Positions 38,272-48,865 of a stretch of 64,000 nt of DNA are shown in pieces. The notes beneath the pieces are model-generated. The model was not told the DNA's origin. It was given only the letters and a program-made list of their open reading frames with translations, and searched no databases. How positions within the stretch are numbered: position 1 is the first letter of the stretch; each line of letters begins with the position of its first letter. Source of the stretch: Mesorhizobium sp. M3A.F.Ca.ET.080.04.2.1 (lineage in GTDB: Bacteria > Pseudomonadota > Alphaproteobacteria > Rhizobiales > Rhizobiaceae). The position numbers and the translations under genes are program-made. The stretch is from the NCBI RefSeq assembly GCF_003952525.1, contig NZ_CP034451.1, positions 2,914,001-2,978,000 of the forward strand, given 5' to 3'.

Positions 38272-39057
38272 TTGCCTGAGCGGCTTGCCAGCAATCCGGG
38301 GGCGAAGCTGATCGACGCCTTTCTTCCGGCCTCGGCGGCCGGCATCATCGAACTCCTGTCGCCCGTGCCGCCCGGCTGGGGCGGCAACCTCTTGCGCGGC
38401 CTGCTCCACTCCGTCGAGATCGCCATCGGCGCCACCTGCCTCGGCCTGTTGATCGGCACCAGCGGCGCCTATGGCAAGCTCTATGGCGGCCCGGTGACGC
38501 GCGATCTCCTGGCCGTCTACACGACCGTGGTGCGCGCCGTGCCGGAGCTGGTGCTGATCCTGCTGCTCTATTATGCCGGCACCGACCTCATCAATCAGGT
38601 GCTGGAGGCGATCGGCTACCAGCGCATCGACATCAGCGGGCTGGCGGCGGGCATTTTCGTCCTCGGCTTTGTCCAGGGCGCCTATTCGACGGAAGTCATC
38701 CGTGGCGCCATCCTGGCGATCCCGCAGGGACAGATCGAGGCGGCCCGCGCCTACGGCATGTCTCCGGGTCTGATGCTGAGGCGCATAACGCTGCCGGCGA
38801 TGCTGCCCTTCGCCATACCCGGCCTTGCCAATCTTTGGCTGATCGCCACCAAGGACACCGCCCTGCTCGCGGTCGTGGGCTTCAACGAGCTGACGCTCGA
38901 AACCCGGCAGGCCGCCGGCGTGACCAAGGCCTATCTGATCTTCTATGTCGCGGCAGGCGCGCTCTATCTCGCGCTGACGCTGTTCTCGAACCTGATCATC
39001 GGCCGTGTCGAAGCCTGGTCGCGGCGCGGCATGCCCTCTGTCAAGGAGGCGCGCTGA
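38272..39057 (+). CDS. Amino-acid ABC transporter permease (HisQ/OccQ type)
   Basis: 261 aa inner-membrane permease of the His/Glu/Gln/Arg family with about five spans. The conserved RAVPELVLILLLYY and the EAA loop IEAARAYGMSPGLMLRRITLP are visible. The start is uncertain: TTG 38272 avoids the stable hairpin that covers ATG 38221, but no strong ribosome site precedes either. It overlaps the second permease by one base (TGATG, with AAGGAGG just upstream of that start). Confidence 0.88.
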   Translation: MPERLASNPGAKLIDAFLPASAAGIIELLSPVPPGWGGNLLRGLLHSVEIAIGATCLGLLIGTSGAYGKLYGGPVTRDLLAVYTTVVRAVPELVLILLLYYAGTDLINQVLEAIGYQRIDISGLAAGIFVLGFVQGAYSTEVIRGAILAIPQGQIEAARAYGMSPGLMLRRITLPAMLPFAIPGLANLWLIATKDTALLAVVGFNELTLETRQAAGVTKAYLIFYVAAGALYLALTLFSNLIIGRVEAWSRRGMPSVKEAR

Positions 39058-39866
39058 TGGCTGGTGAAGCCGCCGTGATCAATGTGGCGGCGCGCGCGTC
39101 GCTGTGGCTTCAACCGCACCGCGTCGTGCTGATCCTGATAGCGCTGGCAATGGTGTTTAGTGCGGCCTTCTTCATGCGCTGGGACTGGCTGCCGCAATAT
39201 TGGCAATTGGGGCTCATCGGCATCTGGCGGGCGCTGTGGATCCTCGCCGTCACCTGCGCGCTGGGCTTCCTGCTGGCCGTGCCGCTCGGCCTGGCGCAGG
39301 CCGGGGGGCCGTTCTGGCTCGCTGCGCCGGCCAGAGTCTTCTGCACCATCATCCGGGGAACACCGCTGCTGTTGCAGCTGTGGCTGCTCTATTACGGGCT
39401 CGGTTCGCTGTTTCCGCAATATCCCTGGATCCGCGAGTCCTGGATGTGGACATATCTGCGACAAGCCTGGCCCTATGCCGTCGTGGCGCTGACGTTTTCC
39501 TTCGCCGGCTATGAGGGCGAGGTGATGCGCGGGGCCTTCGCCGGCGTGCCGAAAGGGCAGCTCGAGGCGGCCCGCGCCTTCGGGATGAGCCGCTGGAAGA
39601 TCTTCCGCCGCATCTGGCTGCCGCAGGCCTTTTACCGCGCGCTGCCGACGCTGACCGGCGAAACCGTGCTGCAGCTGAAGTCGACGCCGCTGGTGGCGAC
39701 GATCAGCGTCATCGACATCTTCGCCGTATCCTCCAAGGTGCGGCAGGACACCTACCTGACCTACGAGCCCTTGCTGCTCCTGGCGTTGATCTATATGGCG
39801 ATCACCGGCATTCTCGTCTTCGCCTTCAGCAGGATCGAGGCGCGGATTCCCGTTAAGATCGGGTAG
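39057..39866 (+). CDS. Amino-acid ABC transporter permease (HisM/OccM type)
   Basis: 269 aa permease partner of the preceding gene. It has about five membrane spans, the family block RGTPLLLQLWLLYYGLG, and the EAA loop LEAARAFGMSRWKIFRRIWLP. It starts at ATG 39057 after AAGGAGGCGCGC. It ends at TAG 39866, immediately followed by inverted TGAATGG repeats. Confidence 0.94.
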   Translation: MAGEAAVINVAARASLWLQPHRVVLILIALAMVFSAAFFMRWDWLPQYWQLGLIGIWRALWILAVTCALGFLLAVPLGLAQAGGPFWLAAPARVFCTIIRGTPLLLQLWLLYYGLGSLFPQYPWIRESWMWTYLRQAWPYAVVALTFSFAGYEGEVMRGAFAGVPKGQLEAARAFGMSRWKIFRRIWLPQAFYRALPTLTGETVLQLKSTPLVATISVIDIFAVSSKVRQDTYLTYEPLLLLALIYMAITGILVFAFSRIEARIPVKIG

Positions 39867-39971
39867 TGAATGGTGAATGGTGAATGGAAAAATAGTGAAT
39901 AGGCCTTCGGTTCGCCTTAGCTATGGCTTCTCACTGTCCCCATTCACCATTGACTATTCACCATTCACCAG
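39867..39971. repeat. Inverted cluster of TGAATGG repeats
   Basis: Three tandem TGAATGG units (39867-39887) and a variant ATAGTGAATAG are mirrored by CCATTCACC-type units at 39939-39970. GGTGAATGGTGAATGG on the left pairs almost perfectly with the right side, giving a long hairpin between the permease and reductase genes. It resembles small repeats seen in Mesorhizobium intergenic DNA. Confidence 0.6.
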
Positions 39972-39978
39972 AGGCACC

Positions 39979-40980
39979 ATGCAACTCAGTCTCGACCAGG
40001 CAACAGGACTGTGCCGGATGGCGGCGCTCGGCGCTGGGGCAAATGAGGAGGTTGCCCAGTCGCTGGTCGCTTCGATCATCGCTGCGGAGGCCGAAGGGCT
40101 CACCGCGGTCGGGCTCGCCCATTTCATCGACTATCTGGAAGCGATCGAGGCCGGCCGCATCGACGGCAATGCCGATCCGGTCGTCACGCGGCCGGCGCTC
40201 GCGGTCTATCTCTCCGACGCCCGCGGCGGGCTCGCTCATACCGGCTTCGACCGCACGATCGGCGATCTCGCCAAGGCGGCAAGGCTGTTCGGCGTCGCCA
40301 TCTTCTCGCAGAAGAACGCCTATACCTGCGGCGCGCTCGGCTATTTCACCGGACGCCTGGCCGGGCAAGGACTGGTTTCCTTCGCCGCCACCAACGGGCC
40401 GGCCGTGCTGGCAGGCTCGGGCTCCGTCAAGCCGGTCTACTGCACCAATCCGATGTCCTTTGCCGCCCCCGCCGCCGACGGGCCGCCGCTCCTCATCGAC
40501 CAGTCGTCGAGCGCCACCGCCTTCGTCAACATCCGCAAGGCGGCCGAGGAAGGCAGGAAAATCCCCGAGGGATGGGCGCTGGATGCGAGCGGCAATCCGA
40601 CCACCGATCCGGCGGCGGCGATGAAAGGCGCGATGCTCGCTTTCGGCGGCCAGCGCGGCGCCAACATCGCATTGATGGTCGAGGTGCTGGCGGCGGGTAT
40701 TTCCGGCGCCAACTGGTCGGTCGACGCGCCGTGGTTCACCGGCGGGCCAGACAGCCCAGGAACCGGTTTGTTCGTGCTCGCGGTGGAACCCAAGCTGCTC
40801 GATCCGGATTTCGAGCGCCGCATGCGGGACCAGCTCGACCGGCTGCGACGGCGCTACGGCGTGCACATCCCCGGCCGCGCCCGCGCCGAGGCAGCGGAGA
40901 AAGCGACGGCGCGCGGCGTCGACGTGCCGAAGGCAGTGGTGCAGCGCATTTCCGAGTTCGCTGAGCGCTATTCGGCCTGA
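39979..40980 (+). CDS. Ldh2/MdhA-family oxidoreductase (Delta1-piperideine/pyrroline-2-carboxylate reductase-like)
   Basis: 333 aa NAD(P)-dependent enzyme of the Ldh2 fold. Conserved blocks are ALGYFTGRLAGQGLVSFAATN, PMSFAAPAADGPPLLIDQSS, IPEGWALDASGNPTTDPAAA and FGGQRGANIALMVEVLAAG. The wording is close to DpkA, which reduces cyclic imino acids, rather than to malate or ureidoglycolate dehydrogenase, as I remember them. ATG 39979 follows GAGGCACC; longer frames start inside the upstream repeats. At the end of an arginine-type importer operon it could reduce the cyclic form of 2-ketoarginine or related imino acids. That function is inference. Confidence 0.83.
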   Translation: MQLSLDQATGLCRMAALGAGANEEVAQSLVASIIAAEAEGLTAVGLAHFIDYLEAIEAGRIDGNADPVVTRPALAVYLSDARGGLAHTGFDRTIGDLAKAARLFGVAIFSQKNAYTCGALGYFTGRLAGQGLVSFAATNGPAVLAGSGSVKPVYCTNPMSFAAPAADGPPLLIDQSSSATAFVNIRKAAEEGRKIPEGWALDASGNPTTDPAAAMKGAMLAFGGQRGANIALMVEVLAAGISGANWSVDAPWFTGGPDSPGTGLFVLAVEPKLLDPDFERRMRDQLDRLRRRYGVHIPGRARAEAAEKATARGVDVPKAVVQRISEFAERYSA

Positions 40981-41395
40981 TCGAGACGACAGACAGCAAA
41001 AAGCTGGGCGTTTCTTCGCGCAGCCGCTGAACCTTTTCCTGTCCCATTGCGACCCATTTTCGGCACCTCACAACGCGAGCCGCACGGGGTGGGCGTGGGT
41101 TGCGGCTTGCGGTTGGTGGCGCCGCGCCGGGCGTCCAGGGCCGCGGGCGGGCGTGCTTGCTTCACGCCGCCTTGATGCCGTCTCAGGTCAGGCCGCCTCG
41201 TTGGTCCTGTTTCGGCGCGAGCGTTGCCCGGAAAACCCCGCTGCGGCGGGGTTTTCTGTTTTCCTCATAGCAGGCGGCAAACCGCCTTCCGGGCACGGAC
41301 AAAAACAAAGCCGCGGTGACCCCCGGTCGCTCTTTGCCTTTGACGCGAAACCGACTAAGAAGCGGCTTCAGCCAAGCTTTTGCGCGGAGCCAGCC
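40981..41395. other. 415-bp gap with an orphan terminator; possible small RNA
   Basis: No supportable protein is seen. The middle (41080-41230) is very G-rich on the plus strand and ends at the terminator at 41232-41255. The distance from the reductase stop (about 250 nt) is long for its own terminator, so a separate short transcript is possible. A 65-codon frame on the minus strand (40968-41165) overlaps the reductase end and looks like chance. Confidence 0.35.
41232..41255 (+). terminator. Intrinsic terminator
   Basis: AAAACCCCGC (41232-41241) and GCGGGGTTTT (41246-41255) form a perfect stem with a TGCG loop, followed by CTGTTTTCC. It is strong in the plus direction and, because of the A run, also plausible in the minus direction. 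Confidence 0.85.
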
Positions 41396-42379
41396 ATGAC
41401 CGAAATCCTGCAGACCCCGAAGCTGATCGTCGTGTTTGGCGGCTCGGGCTTTGTCGGCCGCCATGTGGTGCGCGCGCTGGCCAAGCGCGGCTATCGCATC
41501 CGCGTCGCCTGCCGGCGGCCAGACCTTGCCGGGCACCTGCAGCCGCTCGGCAATGTCGGCCAGATCCAGCCGGTGCAGGCCAATGTGCGCGTGCGCTGGT
41601 CGGTCGACCGTGCCGTGCAGGGCGCCGATCATGTGATCAATCTGGTCGCCATTCTGCATGAGACCGGCCGGCAGAAGTTCAACACCGTGCATGATTTCGG
41701 CGCGCGCGCCGTGGCGGAAGCCGCACGCTCGGTCGGCGCCGGCCTCACCCATATCTCGGCGCTCGGCGCAGACGCAAACTCGCCGTCGAGCTACGCACGC
41801 ACCAAGGCGCTCGGCGAGAAGGCCGTGCTGGAAACGGTCGAAGATGCGGTGATCTTCCGGCCGTCGATCAATTTCGGGCCGGAGGACAGCTTCTTCAACC
41901 GCTTCGCCAACATGGCGCGCTACTCGCCGGTGCTGCCGCTGATCGGCGGCGGACAGACCAGGTTCCAGCCGGTCTATGTCGGCGATGTCGCCGAGGCAGT
42001 GGCGCGCTCGGTCGAGGGCAAGGTCAAGGGCGGCCAGATCTACGAGCTTGGCGGGCCGCAGGTGCTGACCTTCAAGCAATGCATGGAGGAGATGCTGAGC
42101 GTAATCGAGCGCCGGCGGATGCTGGTGCCGGTGCCGTGGTGGATGGCGAACATCCAGGCCTCGATCCTCGGCCTGCTTCCCAATCCGCTCTTGACCAAGG
42201 ACCAGGTGCTGCAGCTGCGCGAGCACAATGTCGTTTCCGAATCCGCCGCCAAGGCGAACAGGACGCTCGGCGGCCTCGGGATCCAATCGCAGTCGATTGC
42301 AGCGATCCTGCCCAGCTATCTCTGGCGCTTCCGTGCGGCCGGCCAGTTCCAGCAGCGCAAGCCGATAGCCGACCGGTAA
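41396..42379 (+). CDS. Complex I NDUFA9-like NAD(P)H-binding protein
   Basis: 327 aa atypical SDR/NmrA-type Rossmann protein. Glycine motif is VVFGGSGFVGRHVVRAL at residues about 11-27, then AILHETGRQKFNTVHDFGAR, SALGADANSPSSYARTKALG and IFRPSINFGPEDSFFNRF, which together are the NDUFA9-type signature. In mitochondria NDUFA9 is an accessory subunit of complex I; alphaproteobacterial homologues are thought to act with NADH dehydrogenase or quinone lipids. ATG 41396 follows GCGGAGCC. Confidence 0.88.
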   Translation: MTEILQTPKLIVVFGGSGFVGRHVVRALAKRGYRIRVACRRPDLAGHLQPLGNVGQIQPVQANVRVRWSVDRAVQGADHVINLVAILHETGRQKFNTVHDFGARAVAEAARSVGAGLTHISALGADANSPSSYARTKALGEKAVLETVEDAVIFRPSINFGPEDSFFNRFANMARYSPVLPLIGGGQTRFQPVYVGDVAEAVARSVEGKVKGGQIYELGGPQVLTFKQCMEEMLSVIERRRMLVPVPWWMANIQASILGLLPNPLLTKDQVLQLREHNVVSESAAKANRTLGGLGIQSQSIAAILPSYLWRFRAAGQFQQRKPIADR

Positions 42380-42420
42380 TTCCGGAGACGGAATACCGCT
42401 TCACGTTTTTCCTGGAATTG
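42378..42420. repeat. Palindromic repeat, copy 2 (between convergent genes)
   Basis: The same element as at 34782-34825. The outer arms AATTCC (42378-42383) and GGAATT (42414-42419) are inverted, and the core GACGGAATACCG then TTTTTCCTGG matches copy 1 closely. It fills the 47-nt gap between two convergent genes and could serve as a bidirectional terminator. Confidence 0.65.
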
Positions 42421-42426
42421 CTCGGC

Positions 42427-43797
42427 TCAGGCGCGGCGCGAAACCAGCATCGGCAGGCCACCCTGCGGCTGCGTGGTCAGCTTCTGCACCGGCCAGGGCC
42501 GGGTTTCGGATGTGACGTCGAAGCGGAAGCGCGACAACAGGATCGCCAACGCAATGATCGCCTCCTGTATGGCGAAGCTGGCGCCGATGCAGACACGCGG
42601 GCCGGCGCCGAACGGCAGATACTGGAAGCGGTCGATTCGGTCGCGGTTGTCCGGATGGAAGCGCTCCGGCATGAAGGCGTCCGGCCTGTCCCATAGCTTG
42701 CGGTGGCGGTGCACGACCCAGGGCATCACCAGCACGGCGGCGTATTTCGGGATGGTGAGGCCGTTCCAGGTCTCCGGCTCGATCGGCTCGCGGTTGATCG
42801 AGGGGGCCGGCGGATAGAGCCGCAGCGCCTCCTCGAAGGCGGCACGGGTGAATGGCATGGCGTCCAGCCATTTCGTCGGATCGGGCTCCCTTGCCAACAC
42901 CGCGTCGATCTCGCGCTCGACCCTGTCGCGCTCCCAGAGCGCCTCGGCGAGGCAATAGAGCGTCCAGCCGAGCGCGCGCGCCGTGGTCTCGTGGCCCGCG
43001 CCGATGAAGGTGATGATGTTGTCCTCGACTTCCGCGCGCGTCAGCCCGTCCGGCCCCTCGGCTCTCAGCAGGAGCGTCAGGAAATCCTGCGGCACGCCGT
43101 CGGGATCGCGCCGCATGCGCTCTTCACGCATCCTGACCGTGCTGGCGACGATGTTGCGGAAATAGGTCATGGTCTTGCGGCCGCGGATGCGGGTGAGACG
43201 CGGCAGCCACTCCGGCGCGCGCAAAAGGTCGAGCGGGTCGACCCGGCCCATGGTCTCGAACAGCCGGTCGATCTCCTTGGCGAAGCTGCCTGGCTCGCCG
43301 GCAATCTCGCCGGAAAACAGCGTCTCGGCCAGGATGTCGAAGGTCAGCAGCGTCATGTCATGGGCGATGTCGAACGTGCCGCCGGCCTCGTAGCGGCTGA
43401 CGAACTCCACCGTGCGTTTCAGCATCGGCTCGGCAAAGCCGAAGATGTGGCGGGGCGTGAAGACCGGCGCCATCGCCTTGCGCGAACGCTTCCACACCTC
43501 CCCCTCTGCGGTCAGCAACCCGTCACGCAGGATCGGGCGCAGGATCATCTGGCGCACCGTCGCCATCTTGTAATTCCTGGCATTGTCGACCAGCACGTGC
43601 CGGATGAGGCCGGGATGGTTGGCGATGACCAGCGGCCCGCCGATGCCAGTCACCGAGATCCAGGGCTCGTTGTAGGTCGGCTCGCCCCACAGCTCGAGCG
43701 GGTTGCGGTAAACGATGCGCATCATCTCCAGCGTCGAGGGCGGCGAGGTGCGCGGCCTCGGCGCGGGCGGCACGAAGGGGACAGGTTTGGTGTCCAT
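42427..43797 (-). CDS. Cytochrome P450
   Basis: 456 aa class I-type soluble P450. It has the I-helix oxygen motif GAGHETTARALGW near residue 265, the K-helix EEALRLYPPAP (ExxR), PERFHPDNRD, and the heme-binding loop FLPFGAG-type FGAGPRVCIGASFA with the axial Cys near residue 404. The reaction would need ferredoxin and ferredoxin reductase, not encoded nearby. ATG 43797 (MDTKPVPF) follows GCGGAGC; the 43911 frame adds an unlikely leader. The substrate is unknown. Confidence 0.94.
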   Translation of the reverse strand: MDTKPVPFVPPAPRPRTSPPSTLEMMRIVYRNPLELWGEPTYNEPWISVTGIGGPLVIANHPGLIRHVLVDNARNYKMATVRQMILRPILRDGLLTAEGEVWKRSRKAMAPVFTPRHIFGFAEPMLKRTVEFVSRYEAGGTFDIAHDMTLLTFDILAETLFSGEIAGEPGSFAKEIDRLFETMGRVDPLDLLRAPEWLPRLTRIRGRKTMTYFRNIVASTVRMREERMRRDPDGVPQDFLTLLLRAEGPDGLTRAEVEDNIITFIGAGHETTARALGWTLYCLAEALWERDRVEREIDAVLAREPDPTKWLDAMPFTRAAFEEALRLYPPAPSINREPIEPETWNGLTIPKYAAVLVMPWVVHRHRKLWDRPDAFMPERFHPDNRDRIDRFQYLPFGAGPRVCIGASFAIQEAIIALAILLSRFRFDVTSETRPWPVQKLTTQPQGGLPMLVSRRA

Positions 43798-44281
43798 GGC
43801 ATGCTCCGCTGGCACCGCGAATGTAGTGCGCTGCAAGGCGGCCGTCCATGTGACCGAACCGCAAGGGCGCCGAGCGCAATAGGTTGGCAGGAGCGGTAGG
43901 ATCGTTGTCATGCTTCTCGACCGCAGCTTCTATTGCCGCCGCGTCAGTCGGAATCTCCCAACTCGATGGTAAATCAGATCGGGGCAGCCCAGTCACTGGC
44001 ACTGGATTCTTCTGGACGTAGAGCGGCGACGATACCAGCGGCAATTTCGATTAGACTGCTGATGGTGTCATCGGACATCGATGTATCTCTACCTTCAGAC
44101 AGAATGTCTCTTATCCGGTGATACACAGTTGTGCAATCATGGCCGTCGGTTGCGCCTCAACCACTCGGGGGTCGACTATCTGTGTCCAAGTTGGTGTGGG
44201 GCGCAAAAACTACTATTGGATGTCTTCTAGATAAACAAAAACTGGATTAACCTAGAACTCATTCCTGACTTGGGAGGATTC
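43798..44281. other. 484-bp AT-richer intergenic stretch
   Basis: Base composition becomes visibly richer in A and T from about 43940 and continues into the next gene. It likely contains that gene's promoter. A 34-codon minus-strand frame (43973-44076, MSDDTISSLIEIAAGIVAAL) with a GAAGGTAGAG site just before it is the only small open frame I would look at; I do not recognise it. The composition shift suggests imported DNA. Confidence 0.45.
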
Positions 44282-45286
44282 ATGGGTAAGAGAATTATCG
44301 TGTGTATCGATGGCACATGGAATAATGCAGCAAGCCAAAGCGGCAGTGGCACAAACATCGATGCGATATACCAGTCTCTGTCAAAAAGAGATCAAGCAAA
44401 GAACTATTTCCATGGCGTGGGCGAGCATGCAGGGACTCTCGGAAGGTGGGTGTTTGGGGCTACCGGAAAGGGTGTCTTTCAAACCGCCAGAGAGGCATGG
44501 AAATGGGTGGCAGGTAACCATGAAGACGGCGACAAGATTTACATCTTTGGCTTTAGTAGGGGTGCGTTCGCCGCGCGGCATCTTGCTGGAATGATCGTCA
44601 GACATGGCCTGAAAGGATGGCAAGGCAACATCGAAGAAGAATTTAGGAAATGGCGGGTCTCCGTGGCAAAGCCATGTACCCTCCCACGTGCCGAGGTATA
44701 TTTTCTCGGCCTGTTTGATTGTGTGCCAGGCAATCAGATATATGTACTAAAAGACGGCTCTAGTCATCTTAATCGGCCCCAGCTGGAGCCCGGAATCAAG
44801 CATTTTCGCCACGCAATGGCTATCCACGAGAGGCGCTGGTCGTTTAGGCCGATACTATTCGAAAATACGGGCAACCAAGAGACCTTTGGGCAGGTCTGGT
44901 TTCCTGGTTACCACAGCGATGTCGGGGGAGGGGCTAATGTAGCTGGGGGCTTGGCGAGCGTGAGCCTTTGGTGGATGTTGCGGGAGGCTTACGGAATGGG
45001 CTTGGAATTTGACAACATAGGCTGTGGTCATCTTCATAAGTATGGGCACGCTCTTGGCGTGATATGCAGTGCTGACCCCGATGAAAAGCCGGTTTGTTCC
45101 GACTATTTGACAACAAGATTGGGCCTCAAATACGAAAGGTCAGGTTTGGGCCCGACCGTCGGCCCACCATTTTCAGAACTCGTCGATTGTCCTCGCTGTG
45201 GTACGGAAATGTTCGACGTCTTTCTTACGGTCCCGGGCCGGAGGTGGTTAGAGTCAAAGGGACTCCTTCGCAGCAGTACCGCGTGA
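44282..45286 (+). CDS. DUF2235 alpha/beta-hydrolase domain protein (Tle1-like), likely horizontally acquired
   Basis: 334 aa. The N-terminus RIIVCIDGTWNNAASQSGSG is the DUF2235 signature, the nucleophile elbow is IFGFSRGAFAARHLAGMI (GxSxG with Ser near residue 94), and the later block WFPGYHSDVGGG supplies the usual Asp/His-type region. DUF2235 proteins include Tle1 phospholipases delivered by type VI secretion and uncharacterised house proteins. ATG 44282 follows TTGGGAGGATTC. Codon choice and base composition differ from flanking genes (many A/T-ending codons). No VgrG, PAAR or immunity gene is next to it, so an effector role is not supported by context. Confidence 0.85.
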   Translation: MGKRIIVCIDGTWNNAASQSGSGTNIDAIYQSLSKRDQAKNYFHGVGEHAGTLGRWVFGATGKGVFQTAREAWKWVAGNHEDGDKIYIFGFSRGAFAARHLAGMIVRHGLKGWQGNIEEEFRKWRVSVAKPCTLPRAEVYFLGLFDCVPGNQIYVLKDGSSHLNRPQLEPGIKHFRHAMAIHERRWSFRPILFENTGNQETFGQVWFPGYHSDVGGGANVAGGLASVSLWWMLREAYGMGLEFDNIGCGHLHKYGHALGVICSADPDEKPVCSDYLTTRLGLKYERSGLGPTVGPPFSELVDCPRCGTEMFDVFLTVPGRRWLESKGLLRSSTA

Positions 45287-47917
<2,631 letters not shown>

Positions 47918-48004
47918 CCAGGATCCAGGCATTCGAAGCGTGTCGGCTGAATGCGTTGAGCCTGACGCGCTTTGGCGGAGGCGAACCAGCTTGGGACCCG
48001 CGAT

Positions 48005-48391
48005 ATGAAGCGCGTTATCGACATTGGCCTGCCGGATGTCGGCCGGCCCTTGGAATGGGTCATATTGGCCGATGGTATACTCTACGCAACTCTGTTGCCG
48101 GTGTACCCAGATGGCAGCTTCGAAACCGGCGACATCAAGAAGCAGACCGAGATTACCTTAAATCATCTGCGGAGCGCTGTTGAGGCGGCAGGCGGCTCAC
48201 TCGACGATGTCGTGCAAGTCCTCGTCTACATGCCCTACGCAGAAGACTTCGCGGGAATGAACGAGGTTTACGCGCGTTACTTTTCGAAACCCTATCCGCA
48301 GCGCGCGACTCTTTTGAGCAAGCTCGTCATCCCCGGCGCTCGTATCGAAATCGTTGCCTATGCTCATATAAATGTCGCCGAACGAAACTGA
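48005..48391 (+). CDS. RidA-family protein
   Basis: 128 aa, the usual size of YjgF/YER057c/UK114 proteins that hydrolyse reactive enamine/imine intermediates. It has the trimer-core pattern [19 protein letters not shown], the [22 protein letters not shown] block and the active-site Arg in [20 protein letters not shown]. The start at ATG 48005 is probable, with TTG 47972 as alternative. It is not part of an obvious operon. Confidence 0.9.
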   Translation: MKRVIDIGLPDVGRPLEWVILADGILYATLLPVYPDGSFETGDIKKQTEITLNHLRSAVEAAGGSLDDVVQVLVYMPYAEDFAGMNEVYARYFSKPYPQRATLLSKLVIPGARIEIVAYAHINVAERN

Positions 48392-48441
48392 AGCACGCCT
48401 CGCTCTGTTCAGCCCGAGGCGTTTGCGGTGAAAATTCCCGC

Positions 48442-48472
48442 TTGACCTGGAGCTGCTCCAGCTTGGTAGCCT
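48442..48472 (+). promoter_or_regulatory. MerR-type promoter with 19-bp spacer and central palindrome
   Basis: TTGACC (-35, 48442-48447) and TAGCCT (-10, 48467-48472) are separated by 19 bp. The spacer contains the palindrome CTGGAGCTGCTCCAG (48447-48461). This over-long spacer with a dyad is the standard MerR-family arrangement and sits just before the MerR gene, so autoregulation is expected. Confidence 0.75.
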
Positions 48473-48502
48473 GACGCAAGATCTGCAGGCTATGGGCGAC
48501 AT

Positions 48503-48865
48503 ATGCTTATCTCTGAGGCGGCTTCTGCGAGCGGGCTGACTATCGACACCATCCGCTACTACGAGAAATTGGGCTTGCTTCCAAAGATCGCCCGAAGGCG
48601 GGACGGAAGGCGTGACTTCTCGGCCGAGAATGTCGACTGGCTCATACTACTGTCCTCGCTGCGCGAGACGGGAATGCCGATGGAGCGGATGCGATATTTC
48701 GCGCAGCTCTATCGGAGGGGTGACGAAACCCTGTCCGAACGCAAGGCGGTTCTTCTCGACCACGCTCAGCACTTGGATATGCGGCGTGCTGGGTTGGATC
48801 GCTGTGCCGAGCTGCTTGCCTACAAGCTCAGACGGTATGACGAGATGACAGAGGCAGTGTCATGA
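48503..48865 (+). CDS. MerR-family transcriptional regulator
   Basis: 120 aa, short for the family (effector region minimal). The N-terminal winged helix MLISEAASASGLTIDTIRYY, then EKLGLLPKIARRRDGRRDF, is typical, and it is followed by a coiled-coil dimerisation helix. The C-terminus lacks the Cys pairs of metal sensors, so it is nearer the Cd/Zn-independent YfmP-type group. It overlaps the next SDR gene by ATGA, so that gene is its likely target. Confidence 0.92.
   Translation: MLISEAASASGLTIDTIRYYEKLGLLPKIARRRDGRRDFSAENVDWLILLSSLRETGMPMERMRYFAQLYRRGDETLSERKAVLLDHAQHLDMRRAGLDRCAELLAYKLRRYDEMTEAVS

Noticed and set aside
40968..41165. 65-codon minus-strand frame in the reductase-NDUFA9 gap
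   Set aside because: It overlaps the end of the reductase, has a Pro/Arg-rich translation and no ribosome site. The region is better explained as non-coding.
43933..44121. 62-codon plus-strand frame upstream of the DUF2235 gene
   Set aside because: No ribosome site and no recognisable sequence; it lies opposite a shorter minus-strand frame with a better ribosome site. Neither is strong enough to call.
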